DNA from: Candidatus Villigracilis adiacens
GTDB lineage: Bacteria; Chloroflexota; Anaerolineae; Anaerolineales; Villigracilaceae
Assembly: GCA_016703605.1 (NCBI GenBank)
Contig: JADJBU010000011.1
Span: 38,062 to 102,061 of the forward strand
Length of the DNA stretch: 64,000 bases
Direction of reading: 5' to 3'
Shown: one piece after another, positions 17,187 through 25,030 of the stretch
Layout: each line of letters opens with the position of its first letter
How positions within the stretch are numbered: position 1 is the stretch's first letter
Notes under the pieces: generated by a model
The model's input: only the letters and a program-made list of their open reading frames with translations
Told to the model about the DNA's origin: nothing
Database searches by the model: none
Made by a program: the position numbers and the translations under genes

Positions 17187-18367
17187 CCGGGATGTTGAAG
17201 AACATCGCATGGACGGTATCCTCCCGGTATGGGGCGCAGGGACTGGGGTTCGCCTCGAATATTCTCCTGGCTCGCCTGCTTGGCGCGGATGGGTTTGGCG
17301 AGTACGCGCTGGCATCCGCCGTCTTATTGGTTGGAAACGCGTTTACCAATTTCGGCATGGATATGATTCTGATCCGCAAGGTATCGGTGACGGATGTGCC
17401 GTGGTTGTTGACTGATGGTTTGGGCGGGCAATTATTTCTATCCCTGGTGTATAGCGGTTTGGTCTTTTGGGCGGGGGAATTTTTGCCCGTGCCATTTTCT
17501 GTAAAGTTTTATACCCTGGCGCTTTTTCCGCTATCCTTCTATTCGATCTTTACTATTGCGGTCCGTGCGCGCAGCCAGATGGCGCTGTACTCGGTTGCCC
17601 AGTTATTAACAGCGGTGTTACAGTTCTTCGCCGCGCTTGTCTTGTGGGCAGCCGGTGGCGATACTTTGTTCTTGATCTCCGCTCTGCTGCTGGCGCATGT
17701 GTTGTCGGCATTGTGGACAGGCGGGCATATCCCGTTTCGATTGGAGTATCTTTCACCGGTGCGTTCTTTTATGTTGTTGCGCGAATGCCTGTCCATGGCG
17801 GCGATCGGCACGCTGCGGTTGGTCTATGAAAAAATACCCGTCGCGGTCCTGCCTGCCTTGTCGGGTCTGCCTGCCACCGGCATGTTCTCTGCCGCCCTGC
17901 GCCTGACCGACGCTGGAAAACTCGGTCATCTTTCGGCGTTCACGGCGTTGTACCCTGAGATGACAAGGGATGAGAGCTTTGGGAGACAAAATACCGGTTT
18001 GAGGTCGTTATCTGTGATCGCCGTTTTGGTTTCGTTATTCCTTTTCTTGTCCGCCGACCCCGCGTTGAAATTTTTATTTGGCGATGAATTTGTGACCGCC
18101 GTGCCCGCGCTGAGAATTTTGGCGTGGGTCGTCCCGGCGTATGTATTTGTCACCTATATGTCTTTGGGGTTGGTGGCAATCGGGCGGGAGCGAGCGGCGC
18201 TCGATCCGCTTTTGGCGGCATTGGCAGTTCTTGTTTTATTATTGGCGTTCCTGACAAAACCATTCGGCATAACGGGTTCTGCGCTGGCGGTTCTATCTGC
18301 CGAGATCGTTCACGCGTTTTTGTTGTGGCGTCAGTGGAGGCGGCATGTCGTTTCCGAATTTTCCTGA
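17183..18367 (+). CDS. oligosaccharide flippase family protein (Wzx/MATE-like)
   Basis: 394 residues with twelve or so hydrophobic segments. The N-terminus NIAWTVSSRYGAQGLGFASNILLARLLGADGFGEYALA is the hallmark of polysaccharide exporters of the MOP superfamily. It would move a lipid-linked oligosaccharide to the outer leaflet, where the ligase at 11992 could act. GTG at 17183 overlaps the preceding TGA; ATG at 17192 is an alternative. The 3' end overlaps the next gene by 23 bp. Confidence 0.9.
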   Translation: MTGMLKNIAWTVSSRYGAQGLGFASNILLARLLGADGFGEYALASAVLLVGNAFTNFGMDMILIRKVSVTDVPWLLTDGLGGQLFLSLVYSGLVFWAGEFLPVPFSVKFYTLALFPLSFYSIFTIAVRARSQMALYSVAQLLTAVLQFFAALVLWAAGGDTLFLISALLLAHVLSALWTGGHIPFRLEYLSPVRSFMLLRECLSMAAIGTLRLVYEKIPVAVLPALSGLPATGMFSAALRLTDAGKLGHLSAFTALYPEMTRDESFGRQNTGLRSLSVIAVLVSLFLFLSADPALKFLFGDEFVTAVPALRILAWVVPAYVFVTYMSLGLVAIGRERAALDPLLAALAVLVLLLAFLTKPFGITGSALAVLSAEIVHAFLLWRQWRRHVVSEFS

Positions 18368-19112
18368 AAAATATCGCGGCGAGGCGGTCATGCGTCCGCA
18401 GGATACGATCGCCATGCGCAAAAAGTTTGGGAGGTTTCCGAACGTTTCGGCGCCGGAAGGCATGATCTTGTGTTTGAAGAATGACCTGCCCCGGCAGTTG
18501 CGCTGGCGGATCCCGGTTCGGAAGGTGGGCAATATCTTTGGGGAGGTTCATCTCATCCGCGCCTCTGGCAGACGGGTGGGCGTGCTCTCCAACTTTGGCA
18601 TTGGCGCGCCGGTGACGGCTTCGCTGGCAGAAGAACTGATCGCCTGGGGGGTGAAGCGTTTTGTTTTGCTTTCATGGGGCGGGGCATTGCAGACCTCGCT
18701 GAATGTGGGCGATATTGTCGTCGCTGAACGAGCCGTGCGCGACGAAGGCGTGTCGCATCATTATATGCCTTCTGAAAAATTTATCGGCGCAGATGAAAGT
18801 CTGACTGCCCGGTTGAAAAAGAATCTTCCGTCTGCGGTGACCGGCTCTACATGGACGACCGATGCGCCGTATCGCGAGACACGCGAAGAGATCGCGCAGT
18901 ACCAAGCCGAAGGGATTCACGTCGTTGAAATGGAGATCGCCGCATTGTACGCGCTGGCAAAGGTGCGTGGTGTTCAGGCATCTGCTGTAGTGGCGGCGGC
19001 GGATAAACTGGCGAATTTGACATGGGAGATGCCCGGGGACATGAAGCGGATTAATCGTTCAATTGAGCTGATGTATCGCGCCGCCATTCAGACTTTAAGC
19101 GAGGACGTGTGA
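18345..19112 (+). CDS. nucleoside phosphorylase family protein
   Basis: 255 residues of the PNP/UDP superfamily. Recognisable parts are VGVLSNFGIGAPVTASLAEELIAWGVKRFVLLSWGGAL (phosphate and base loop) and GIHVVEMEIAALYALAKVRGVQASAVVAAAD, which carries the conserved E-M-E ribose-binding segment and the catalytic Asp. It cleaves nucleosides; base preference is not evident. Its presence inside the glycan operon, beside a radical SAM gene, is unusual. Radical SAM plus phosphorylase pairs are known in hopanoid tailoring (HpnH/HpnG), but similarity to that pathway is only positional. Confidence 0.85.
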   Translation: MSFPNFPEKYRGEAVMRPQDTIAMRKKFGRFPNVSAPEGMILCLKNDLPRQLRWRIPVRKVGNIFGEVHLIRASGRRVGVLSNFGIGAPVTASLAEELIAWGVKRFVLLSWGGALQTSLNVGDIVVAERAVRDEGVSHHYMPSEKFIGADESLTARLKKNLPSAVTGSTWTTDAPYRETREEIAQYQAEGIHVVEMEIAALYALAKVRGVQASAVVAAADKLANLTWEMPGDMKRINRSIELMYRAAIQTLSEDV

Positions 19113-20023
19113 AGTTAATTTGTCCGCGCTGCAAGGGTGAGTTAAGGCTTGCAGCGCCTGACCAACTGCAATGTGAGAAAGACGCGCTGGCCTTCCGTCA
19201 AGTAGATGGAGTCTGGCGATTTCTGCTGCCGGAGCGCGAGTCATATTATGCGCGCTTCATCGCGGACTATGAAGCGGTTCGGCGCTTCGAGGGTAGATTT
19301 TCAGCCGATGCCTCCTACTACCGCGCCCTGCCGTTTGCCGATCTTAGCGGGCGCTTTTCAGCGGATTGGAAAATTCGCGCGGCAAGTTTTCGCATGTTGG
19401 AAAAACTCCTGCCGAAACCTTCCGCTGTGCTGGACCTCGGCGCGGGCAATGGCTGGCTCTCGAATCGATTGGCGTTGAACGGGCATGATGTGTGCGCGGC
19501 GGACCTGCTCGTCAATGCGGAAGATGGGTTGGGCGCATGGCGAAATTACGAATCTGCTTTTTTGCCATTGCAGGCGGAGTTTTCGCGTTTGCCATTTGAA
19601 GATGCTTCCGCCGATGTTGTGGTATTCAATGCGTCATTGCATTATGCGGAACGATACGAAGAGACCCTTGCTGAAACGTTGCGCGTGATGAAGCGGGACG
19701 GTTTGTTGGTGGTGATGGATTCGCCTGTATACCAAAAAGCGGACTCGGGCGGGCGGATGGTGGCAGAACGCAAGGCTGACTTTTTGGCGCGTTATGGCTT
19801 TGCATCTGATTCGATCCAAAGCGAGGGATTTTTGACCCATGACCGGATGCGCGGGTTGGGTCAACGTTTGGGTGTGGCATGGCGGCATCATGTTCCAGCG
19901 TATGGGCTGAAGTGGGCGTTGAAGCCGTTTTGGGCGCGCCTGCGAGGCGGGCGGGAACCGGCTCAGTTTGGGCTGTGGGTGGGGCGGCGTTTGAAACCCG
20001 GCGGGGCTGCCCCGCGTATATGA
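19109..20023 (+). CDS. class I SAM-dependent methyltransferase with N-terminal zinc-ribbon-like segment
   Basis: 304 residues from GTG overlapping the preceding stop. Residues 1-25 hold a CPRC...C pattern like a Trm112-type ribbon, and the SAM-binding motif VLDLGAGNGWLSNRLA is near 108-123. Motif IV (VVFNASLHYA) follows at about 172. Methyltransferases of this layout often act on glycolipids or quinones. It is the last gene of the glycan unit; a 52-bp gap separates it from the DUF5668 genes. Confidence 0.85.
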   Translation: MKLICPRCKGELRLAAPDQLQCEKDALAFRQVDGVWRFLLPERESYYARFIADYEAVRRFEGRFSADASYYRALPFADLSGRFSADWKIRAASFRMLEKLLPKPSAVLDLGAGNGWLSNRLALNGHDVCAADLLVNAEDGLGAWRNYESAFLPLQAEFSRLPFEDASADVVVFNASLHYAERYEETLAETLRVMKRDGLLVVMDSPVYQKADSGGRMVAERKADFLARYGFASDSIQSEGFLTHDRMRGLGQRLGVAWRHHVPAYGLKWALKPFWARLRGGREPAQFGLWVGRRLKPGGAAPRI

Positions 20024-20075
20024 AAATGCTGTTACGATTCGCGTATCTCATCATCGTCTCACAGGAGAAATAATC

Positions 20076-20606
20076 ATGAGCAAATCAGGTCGTTCTCAAC
20101 TCGCTCTGGGAGTCATTCTGCTTCTTATCGGCGGATGGTTCCTGCTTAACCAGGTTAACCCCCAATTCAGGAACTTCTTCGAGCCGTACATCGAATGGCC
20201 CGTCAACATGCTGTTGATCGGCGCGGGCATCCTGATTATCGGGCTTCTCACCGGTTCGCCCGGCTTGGCGGTTCCTGCCGCAATCGTTGCCGGACTCGGC
20301 GGGATTTTCTATTACCAGGAAACCTCGGGCAACTATAACTCGTGGTCGTATATGTGGGCGCTCATCCCGGGGTTTGTCGGCGTTGGGACGCTCATACAGG
20401 GTTTGCTTGGCGAGAACACGGCATCCAACCTGAAACGCGGGCTGAACCTGATGGTGACCAGCGCGGTGTTGTTTCTGGTTTTCGCGGCGTTCCTGGGCGG
20501 CTGGAACATCCTGGGCGATTTCGGTCCCGCTGTTCTGCTGATCCTGCTCGGTCTTTATGTGCTTGGCAGCGGTCTGTATAAGACCTTTCGTAAGCGGGAG
20601 GAATAG
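20076..20606 (+). CDS. DUF5668 (LiaI/LiaF-like transmembrane) protein
   Basis: 176 residues with five or six hydrophobic segments. The opening GVILLLIGGWFLLNQV and the repeated GAGILIIGLLTG and AVLLILLGLYVLGSGLY segments match the LiaI-LiaF-like transmembrane region. It is the first of three consecutive related genes, joined head to tail with the next (stop 20606, start 20607). Such proteins sense or buffer envelope stress in other bacteria; no kinase or regulator lies nearby. Confidence 0.75.
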   Translation: MSKSGRSQLALGVILLLIGGWFLLNQVNPQFRNFFEPYIEWPVNMLLIGAGILIIGLLTGSPGLAVPAAIVAGLGGIFYYQETSGNYNSWSYMWALIPGFVGVGTLIQGLLGENTASNLKRGLNLMVTSAVLFLVFAAFLGGWNILGDFGPAVLLILLGLYVLGSGLYKTFRKREE

Positions 20607-21392
20607 ATGAATCGCAACCAGTTATTTTGGGGCGCGGCGTTGCTTTTGGTCGGCGGTTTGATGCTTGCCGGCGAGATGGGCGTCCGCCTGCCGAACGGCA
20701 ATTCGTTAATGAGTTTGTTCTGGCCTCTCCTGCTTATTGGGCTGGGAGGGTGGGTGATTGCGTCGGTGTTTTTTCGCGGCACGCATGAGACTGAGTCCGC
20801 ACGCATTGATACACAGGGCGCGCATGAAGCGCTTGTGCGCATCGATCATGGGGCGGGGGAGTTCCGCCTGCACAGCGGCTCATCGGGGAATGACCTGCTT
20901 AACGGGACCTTCGCCGGCGGACTGGAATCAAATGTCTCTCGAAACGGCGACAGGCTCGAGGTCCGTTTGAGACCCGCGAACGATTTTTTTCCCCTGCCGC
21001 CATTTGGCTTCCACAACCAGCGCGATTGGGATGTTTCGTTCAACCCATCCATCCCCAGCAGGCTGGACATGAACATGGGCGCGAACAAATCCGTGATCGA
21101 TCTCAGCGATTTGACCATTACGGATATCAAGTTAAAATCGGGCGCGAGTGAAACGACCATGACCCTGCCCGCCCGCGGACGCCTCACTGCCGACTTTGAG
21201 ATTGGCGCGGCGTCTTTGACCATTATCGTGCCGGAGGGTGTGGCGGTCCGCGCGAGCGCTGCCATGGGCGCGGGGGATTTCTCGATGGATAGGACGCGCT
21301 TCCCGTCGAAGGAATCGCCGGATTTCGCCAGCGCGGTCAATGCGGTGGATATTCACGTCCGGGGCGGCGCGGCTTCGGTCAGGGTGCGATAG
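20607..21392 (+). CDS. LiaF-like membrane protein with beta-rich toast-rack domain
   Basis: 261 residues. Residues 5-60 hold two spans of the LiaI/LiaF type (LFWGAALLLVGGLMLAGEMG; LFWPLLLIGLGGWVIASVFF). The remainder is a beta-rich extracytoplasmic or cytosolic domain (GAHEALVRIDHGAGEFRLHSG; KSVIDLSDLTITDIKLKSGASE; GAASLTIIVPEGVAVRASAAMG) typical of toast_rack/DUF4097 proteins, with repeated G-A-x strands. It starts one base after the preceding stop. Confidence 0.78.
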   Translation: MNRNQLFWGAALLLVGGLMLAGEMGVRLPNGNSLMSLFWPLLLIGLGGWVIASVFFRGTHETESARIDTQGAHEALVRIDHGAGEFRLHSGSSGNDLLNGTFAGGLESNVSRNGDRLEVRLRPANDFFPLPPFGFHNQRDWDVSFNPSIPSRLDMNMGANKSVIDLSDLTITDIKLKSGASETTMTLPARGRLTADFEIGAASLTIIVPEGVAVRASAAMGAGDFSMDRTRFPSKESPDFASAVNAVDIHVRGGAASVRVR

Positions 21393-21403
21393 GAGATAAC
21401 ATC

Positions 21404-22168
21404 ATGAAACGATTCGATCCACGTATCATCATCGGTTTGCTTTTGCTTGCCGGGGGCGGGCTTGGGCTGGCGCAGGCTCTTGGATATCTGGAAAATGCCT
21501 CGTCCTATTTCTGGGGCGGCGCGTTTCTGTTGGGCGGGCTTGCATTCCTCTCGCTTTTGTTCGGCGGCAATTGGTGGGCGGCCATCCCCGGGTTTACCCT
21601 TTCGGCGCTGGGTGTTTTGATCCTCCTGCCCGAATCGCTGGATGAGATTGGCGGCGCGGTCTTTCTTGGAGGCATCGCCCTCTCTTTTTGGTATGTATAC
21701 GTTACCGACCGGGCGAACCGTTGGTGGGCGATCATCCCCGGCGGAGTGCTTACCGCGCTTGCGCTATTGATCCTCGCTTCGACGTATTTTGAAGAATATT
21801 CCGGCATGATCGTCCTCGGAGGCATCGGCTTGACGTTTTTCATCGTCTACCTGACCAGCCCGGTCGAACGATGGTGGGCGTTGATCCCCGGCGGGGTGCT
21901 GGCAACATTGGCTGGCGTGACGGTTGCCGCCGAACGCTTCGGCGAATTTCAAACCGCCGGATTTTTTTTCCTGGGGCTTGCAATGACCTTCCTTTTGGTC
22001 GCCCTGCTGGCAAGGATGAGTTGGGCATATTGGCCCGCGCTCATCCTTGGAATTATGGGCGCGCTCGGGCTTGCCTCCTTGATGGATGTAGCCAATTACG
22101 TCTGGGCGATTGCCTTGATCGTCATCGGCGGGTTCATGATTGTCCGGGTTTTCGCCAGGCGGGCATAG
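21404..22168 (+). CDS. multi-span membrane protein with internal RWWAIIPGG repeats
   Basis: 254 residues, almost entirely hydrophobic. A unit of roughly 50 residues beginning W-W-A-x-I-P-G occurs at about 57, 104 and 154 (NWWAAIPGF, RWWAIIPGG, RWWALIPGG), with a weaker fourth (WAYWPALILG). This indicates internal duplication of a two-helix module. It belongs to the DUF5668-like set with the two preceding genes and ends at the terminator at 22191-22210. Function unknown. Confidence 0.65.
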   Translation: MKRFDPRIIIGLLLLAGGGLGLAQALGYLENASSYFWGGAFLLGGLAFLSLLFGGNWWAAIPGFTLSALGVLILLPESLDEIGGAVFLGGIALSFWYVYVTDRANRWWAIIPGGVLTALALLILASTYFEEYSGMIVLGGIGLTFFIVYLTSPVERWWALIPGGVLATLAGVTVAAERFGEFQTAGFFFLGLAMTFLLVALLARMSWAYWPALILGIMGALGLASLMDVANYVWAIALIVIGGFMIVRVFARRA

Positions 22169-22190
22169 CCGATATCTCCATATATGAAAA

Positions 22191-22210
22191 CAGCCCTCGA
22201 CTGAGGGCTG
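22191..22210. terminator. bidirectional hairpin between convergent genes
   Basis: Perfect stem CAGCCCTC / GAGGGCTG with a 4-nt loop, flanked by AAAA on the left and TTCG on the right. On the minus strand it ends in TTTTC, so it can serve the NifU-like gene as well as the upstream membrane gene. Confidence 0.7.
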
Positions 22211-22243
22211 TTCGATTCTTGCGGGCGCGGCGTTGACGAAAAC

Positions 22244-22486
22244 CTACCTGCTTTCAGACACACGGATCTCGGGGAAGAATTGATGGACTGTCCCTTCCAC
22301 CCAGCCGTGCAGAGTGGCAGGCAGCAATGGGCAGTTCAGGCAGGCGCCCCCCAGGCGGACCTTCAACTCGTCTTCGACAAGCGACACGAATTCAACCGTC
22401 CCGCCGTGGAATTGCTCGATGTAGGCGCTCAGGTTTTCGAGCAGTTGGCGGACCTGCGATTCGCGGGTGGAGACTTCCAGGTTCAT
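22244..22486 (-). CDS. NifU C-terminal-domain (Nfu-type) iron-sulfur scaffold protein
   Basis: 80 residues containing the Nfu motif as C49-x-x-C52 (GGACLNCPL) after the helix-strand region FHGGTVEFVSLVEDELKVRL. The single-domain form carries a [4Fe-4S] cluster between two subunits and delivers it to apoproteins. It lies downstream of the cyclic-nucleotide-binding gene by 18 bp in one operon. The residue after CxxC is Pro-Leu-Leu rather than the usual P-x-S. Confidence 0.8.
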   Translation of the reverse strand: MNLEVSTRESQVRQLLENLSAYIEQFHGGTVEFVSLVEDELKVRLGGACLNCPLLPATLHGWVEGTVHQFFPEIRVSESR

Positions 22487-22504
22487 GGCGTATTCCTTTC
22501 CGTT

Positions 22505-22945
22505 TTACAGGTATTGTTGAATTTGCTGGTGGGCATTCTTCCAGCGGGGCGAAACATTCAAAGCCAGGCGGTCGATGAGGGTACTGCCGGTTTCAGGATC
22601 GTCGGCAACCAGGCTCAATAAGGCGCTTCTGCGAATGCGGATCGTTTCAAGTTCAATGTCACTGATGACGCTGGAGGTATATCTCTTACCGCCGATCACC
22701 GCCGACCAGCCAAAGATGTCGCCTTCCTTTAAGCGCGTGATTGTAATCTGCGGCGCATCGTAGGGTTTGTAAACAATCGAAACCCGCCCCTTGAGAATCA
22801 GATACAGGTAATTGGGCGGGTCTCCCTGCTCGAAAACGACCGTATGTGGCGGGCAGGAAAAACTGTCGAACAGCGCCGCCAGTACCGATGCCTGTTTTTG
22901 TGAAAATCCATCAAAGAGGGGGATGACTGGTAAAACATCCAGCAT
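22505..22945 (-). CDS. cyclic nucleotide-binding domain protein without a DNA-binding domain
   Basis: 146 residues comprising only a Crp-like beta-barrel: PLFDGFSQKQASVLAALF, VVFEQGDPPNYLYLILKGRVSIV and the phosphate-binding-cassette region GDIFGWSAVIGGKRYTSS. The usual R of the cAMP cassette (GE...RSA) is not matched, so ligand binding is doubtful. No helix-turn-helix follows. It may act as a redox or ligand sensor with the Nfu-like protein encoded just downstream; this is inferred from context. Confidence 0.82.
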   Translation of the reverse strand: MLDVLPVIPLFDGFSQKQASVLAALFDSFSCPPHTVVFEQGDPPNYLYLILKGRVSIVYKPYDAPQITITRLKEGDIFGWSAVIGGKRYTSSVISDIELETIRIRRSALLSLVADDPETGSTLIDRLALNVSPRWKNAHQQIQQYL

Positions 22946-23071
22946 CGAGACATGTTAATCCTTGGGCGGAGAGCCTGCCAGTATCATCCTTCTTGCATCA
23001 GATGACATTTGTCCTGTTTTTAATTTTCTGAAAATGTCGTGAGTTATACTTTGGCTGGGTTTTCAAATTTT

Positions 23072-23650
23072 ATGTCTCAATTATCGAACCAACCTTCCCC
23101 GGGGCGGCTGCTTGCCCTGATCATGATCGGATGTGGATTTCTGGCATTGGGTGTGGCGTTCATGCTGAAGCCGGAGGATGCGCCTTTCGCCTCATCCTCC
23201 CAGGATTTTTCGACGATTCCCGTTGAAGTGGACCTGCCTGCTCCAGACCTGACCCTCACCACCGTGGACGGCTCGCCCGCATCCCTCGCCGATTATCAGG
23301 GGAAGGTGGTTTTGGTCAACCTGTGGGCGACATGGTGCCCGCCCTGCCGTGAAGAAATGCCGGCTTTGCAGGCGTTCTATGAAGAACACCGCTCGAACGG
23401 GTTTGTCCTGATCGCCATCGACCAGGGTGAAACAGAAAAGGAAGTCGTTCCCTTTATGGAGGAATACAGCCTGACCTTTCCGGTCTGGCTCGACCCTGCC
23501 AGTATGGCTGGCGCGGCGTTCAACACGATGAACCTGCCCAGTTCGTATGTGATCGACCGGACAGGGCGCATCCGCCTGATGTGGATCGGGGGAATCTCGA
23601 GAAGAAACCTCGATGCCCATGTGCCGGGCATTATTTTTGAAGATTCGTAG
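23072..23650 (+). CDS. TlpA/ResA-like membrane-anchored thiol-disulfide oxidoreductase
   Basis: 192 residues from ATG 23072; a GTG at 23039 would add 11. One N-terminal membrane anchor (about 13-32) is followed by a thioredoxin domain with active site W88-C-P-P-C92 and the cis-Pro region FNTMNLPSSYVIDRTGRI. It works outside the cytoplasmic membrane, typically reducing disulfides for cytochrome c or secreted proteins. It is transcribed away from the cyclic-nucleotide-domain gene with about 125 bp between. Confidence 0.9.
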   Translation: MSQLSNQPSPGRLLALIMIGCGFLALGVAFMLKPEDAPFASSSQDFSTIPVEVDLPAPDLTLTTVDGSPASLADYQGKVVLVNLWATWCPPCREEMPALQAFYEEHRSNGFVLIAIDQGETEKEVVPFMEEYSLTFPVWLDPASMAGAAFNTMNLPSSYVIDRTGRIRLMWIGGISRRNLDAHVPGIIFEDS

Positions 23651-23683
23651 CGGCGTTGCCCAACCCACCCTGCGCGGCTGTCA

Positions 23684-23905
23684 TCAAAATTCCATCGAGT
23701 TCAACAGTTCCTTGAGCGCCATCAACTCCTCCTTCGAGAGAGTTACGCCCTTGCCCATCTTGCTGTGATCCGCAGACCAGTCGCGCAGGTCGTACTTCGG
23801 ATCGCGGTCGTTCCAACTGATCAGGTTGAGTTCCTTCGCCCAGCCCGAAGCGGACTTGGATAACACGGCAATGTTCTTGATGATTTCGTATTTGATCTCT
23901 GTCAT
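23684..23905 (-). CDS. YdbC-like PC4/ssDNA-binding domain protein
   Basis: 73 residues from MTEIKYEIIKNIAVLS. It matches the YdbC family with the PC4-like fold: AKELNLISWNDRDPKYDLRDWS and the tail GVTLSKEELMALKELLNSM. PC4-like proteins bind single-stranded DNA. The ATG at 23905 is chosen because it gives the family N-terminus. Converges with the TlpA-like gene (33 bp apart). Confidence 0.8.
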   Translation of the reverse strand: MTEIKYEIIKNIAVLSKSASGWAKELNLISWNDRDPKYDLRDWSADHSKMGKGVTLSKEELMALKELLNSMEF

Positions 23906-24096
23906 TTTGATTCTCCATGATATAGACTGCGTTTCTCGAATTGGCGAACCCGCGTTGGGGCACTGGTTTGTGAACCGGTTCCACTTCAACCTTCACAAGC
24001 CCGACCCGCAGACCTTATTTTACTCCGCCCAGTCGTGAGCGTCTCCAACTTAAAGCTGCTTGAAAAAACCTTTAAATTGGCGTCTCCTTTTTATCG

Positions 24097-24102
24097 TATA
24101 AT
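24097..24102 (+). promoter_or_regulatory. -10 element TATAAT upstream of the Pmp3-like gene
   Basis: TATAAT stands 41 nt before the ATG at 24143; TTGGCG lies 14 bp upstream of it, a poor spacing for a -35. Start of transcription near 24109 would place the in-frame TTG at 24102 outside the mRNA, arguing that the ATG at 24143 is the intended start. Confidence 0.4.
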
Positions 24103-24142
24103 TGGATAAGGCAAGTCCAAATCGTTTAAAGGAGAAATACAA

Positions 24143-24287
24143 ATGGATAACAAGGTATTACAAACCCCCGCTCGCCGTCTACATGAAGAACGGCAGGATC
24201 GACAACGACTTCTGGATCAATGTCATCGCCACCCTCATCGGCGGCGTCCCCGGCGTGATCCACGCGCTGTGGGTCATCCTGCGCTAG
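24143..24287 (+). pseudogene. Pmp3/YqaE-family small membrane protein, frame-disrupted
   Basis: The frame covering 24165-24287 encodes PPLAVYMKNGRIDNDFW...LIGGVPGVIHALWVILR, clearly the C-terminal two-thirds of a Pmp3 protein (about 50 residues in the family). A ribosome-binding site GGAG (24131-24134) precedes an ATG at 24143 whose product begins MDNKVL, a plausible Pmp3 N-terminus, but that frame then leaves the family. Only 22 nt separate this ATG from the PPLAV codons, where a full first helix would need about 40. A deletion of roughly 20 nt with frame loss explains this. The only in-frame start for the intact part is TTG 24102, which overlaps the -10. Confidence 0.6.
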
Positions 24288-24309
24288 GTTCTGCGCGGAC
24301 AATATAAAA

Positions 24310-24349
24310 AATCCCGCCGCCCCGCGATTTCAGCCGGGGCGGCGGGATT
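24310..24349 (-). terminator. strong GC-rich terminator
   Basis: The arms AATCCCGCCGCCCCG and CGGGGCGGCGGGATT are perfectly complementary across a short loop; on the minus strand a TTTTT run follows. It lies 4 nt after the stop of the small lysine-rich gene. Confidence 0.85.
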
Positions 24350-24353
24350 GGTA

Positions 24354-24488
24354 TTAAGAGGAGTGTCTCGTCAGGGGCGTCGAAGACTGGGGTTGTTTCT
24401 TCTCCTTCTTCAACTTGCGCTTCTCCTTCAAATCATGCTGGGCTTTCTTTTTTTTCCCTTTCTTTTCCTTGTCGCGGTTGTGACCCAT
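24354..24488 (-). CDS. 44-residue lysine-rich small protein
   Basis: Starting at MGHNRDKEKKGKKKK, this peptide is extremely basic: lysine makes up about a third of the first 35 residues, with interspersed D/E and a Ser/Thr tail. It is probably a charged single helix or disordered nucleic-acid-associated peptide. A ribosome-binding site (GGAG, 6 nt before the ATG) and an adjoining strong terminator support a real gene. I know no named family for it. Confidence 0.6.
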   Translation of the reverse strand: MGHNRDKEKKGKKKKAQHDLKEKRKLKKEKKQPQSSTPLTRHSS

Positions 24489-24590
24489 ATCGGCTCCTTT
24501 CGCTGACGCCCTCCGATCAACGGCTGCATGGAGGGACAAATTCATCATATAACAAGTCTGCCCGAAACACAACCGCCCCCCGTACCAATC

Positions 24591-24896
24591 TCAATCATGG
24601 ATGTTTTCCACCGCCGGTTGCGATTCATGCCCGGGGAGATGCCCGCCCGCCTCAGCCTGGTCCAGCACATTTTGGATGGCGCGGATCAACTCACGGGCGG
24701 CTTGTTCGCTCAACTCGACGGCGACTCGTGCCCCGAGACCCTGCGACTCATTCACGAAGTCGATGTTGAGCGCGTGTTCATACGGCGCATTGAAGGGATG
24801 GTCGTACGAGACATTGGCTTGGCTCAGCGGAAACCAGCCATTCAGTCCCTTGCCGCTGCCTTCGATCTTTACCTTTTCCACGATCATTGTACACAT
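24591..24896 (-). CDS. DUF6295-like small protein
   Basis: 101 residues beginning MCTMIVEKVKIEGSGKG. The body (GWFPLSQANVSYDHPF; EHALNIDFVN; RVAVELSEQAARELIRAI) matches my recollection of DUF6295 proteins, which are uncharacterised. The C-terminus is His/Gly-rich (GGHLPGHES). The gene is monocistronic between the lysine-rich peptide gene and a palindromic element. Confidence 0.55.
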   Translation of the reverse strand: MCTMIVEKVKIEGSGKGLNGWFPLSQANVSYDHPFNAPYEHALNIDFVNESQGLGARVAVELSEQAARELIRAIQNVLDQAEAGGHLPGHESQPAVENIHD

Positions 24897-24910
24897 GTTG
24901 TTTTCCTTAC

Positions 24911-25029
24911 GTCATTGCAAGCCGCGCTCTTGCTTTTGCGGCGAAGCAATCTTATAGTAAAAGCATGAGATTGTGTCGCACGGCGCCACGGCGACGCTTT
25001 GGGCGAAAGAGCGCCGCCCTCGCAATGAC
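24911..25029. repeat. MITE-like element, family 4 (GTCATTGC ends), 119 bp
   Basis: It begins GTCATTGCAAG and ends CTCGCAATGAC, an imperfect inverted repeat, with GCGAAGCAATCTT in the middle. Related pieces are at 36433-36475 and 61808-61850. No coding capacity. It ends 2 bp before the stop codon of the dienelactone hydrolase gene. Confidence 0.75.
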
Positions 25030-25030
25030 A

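Noticed and set aside
23920..24060. tRNA-like gene near 23930-24000
   Set aside because: Stem pieces (GAACCGGTTC) are present but a cloverleaf with matching acceptor and D arms cannot be drawn.
24102..24142. TTG 24102 as true start of the Pmp3-like gene
   Set aside because: It overlaps the -10 TATAAT and lacks a ribosome-binding site; ATG 24143 has GGAG upstream.
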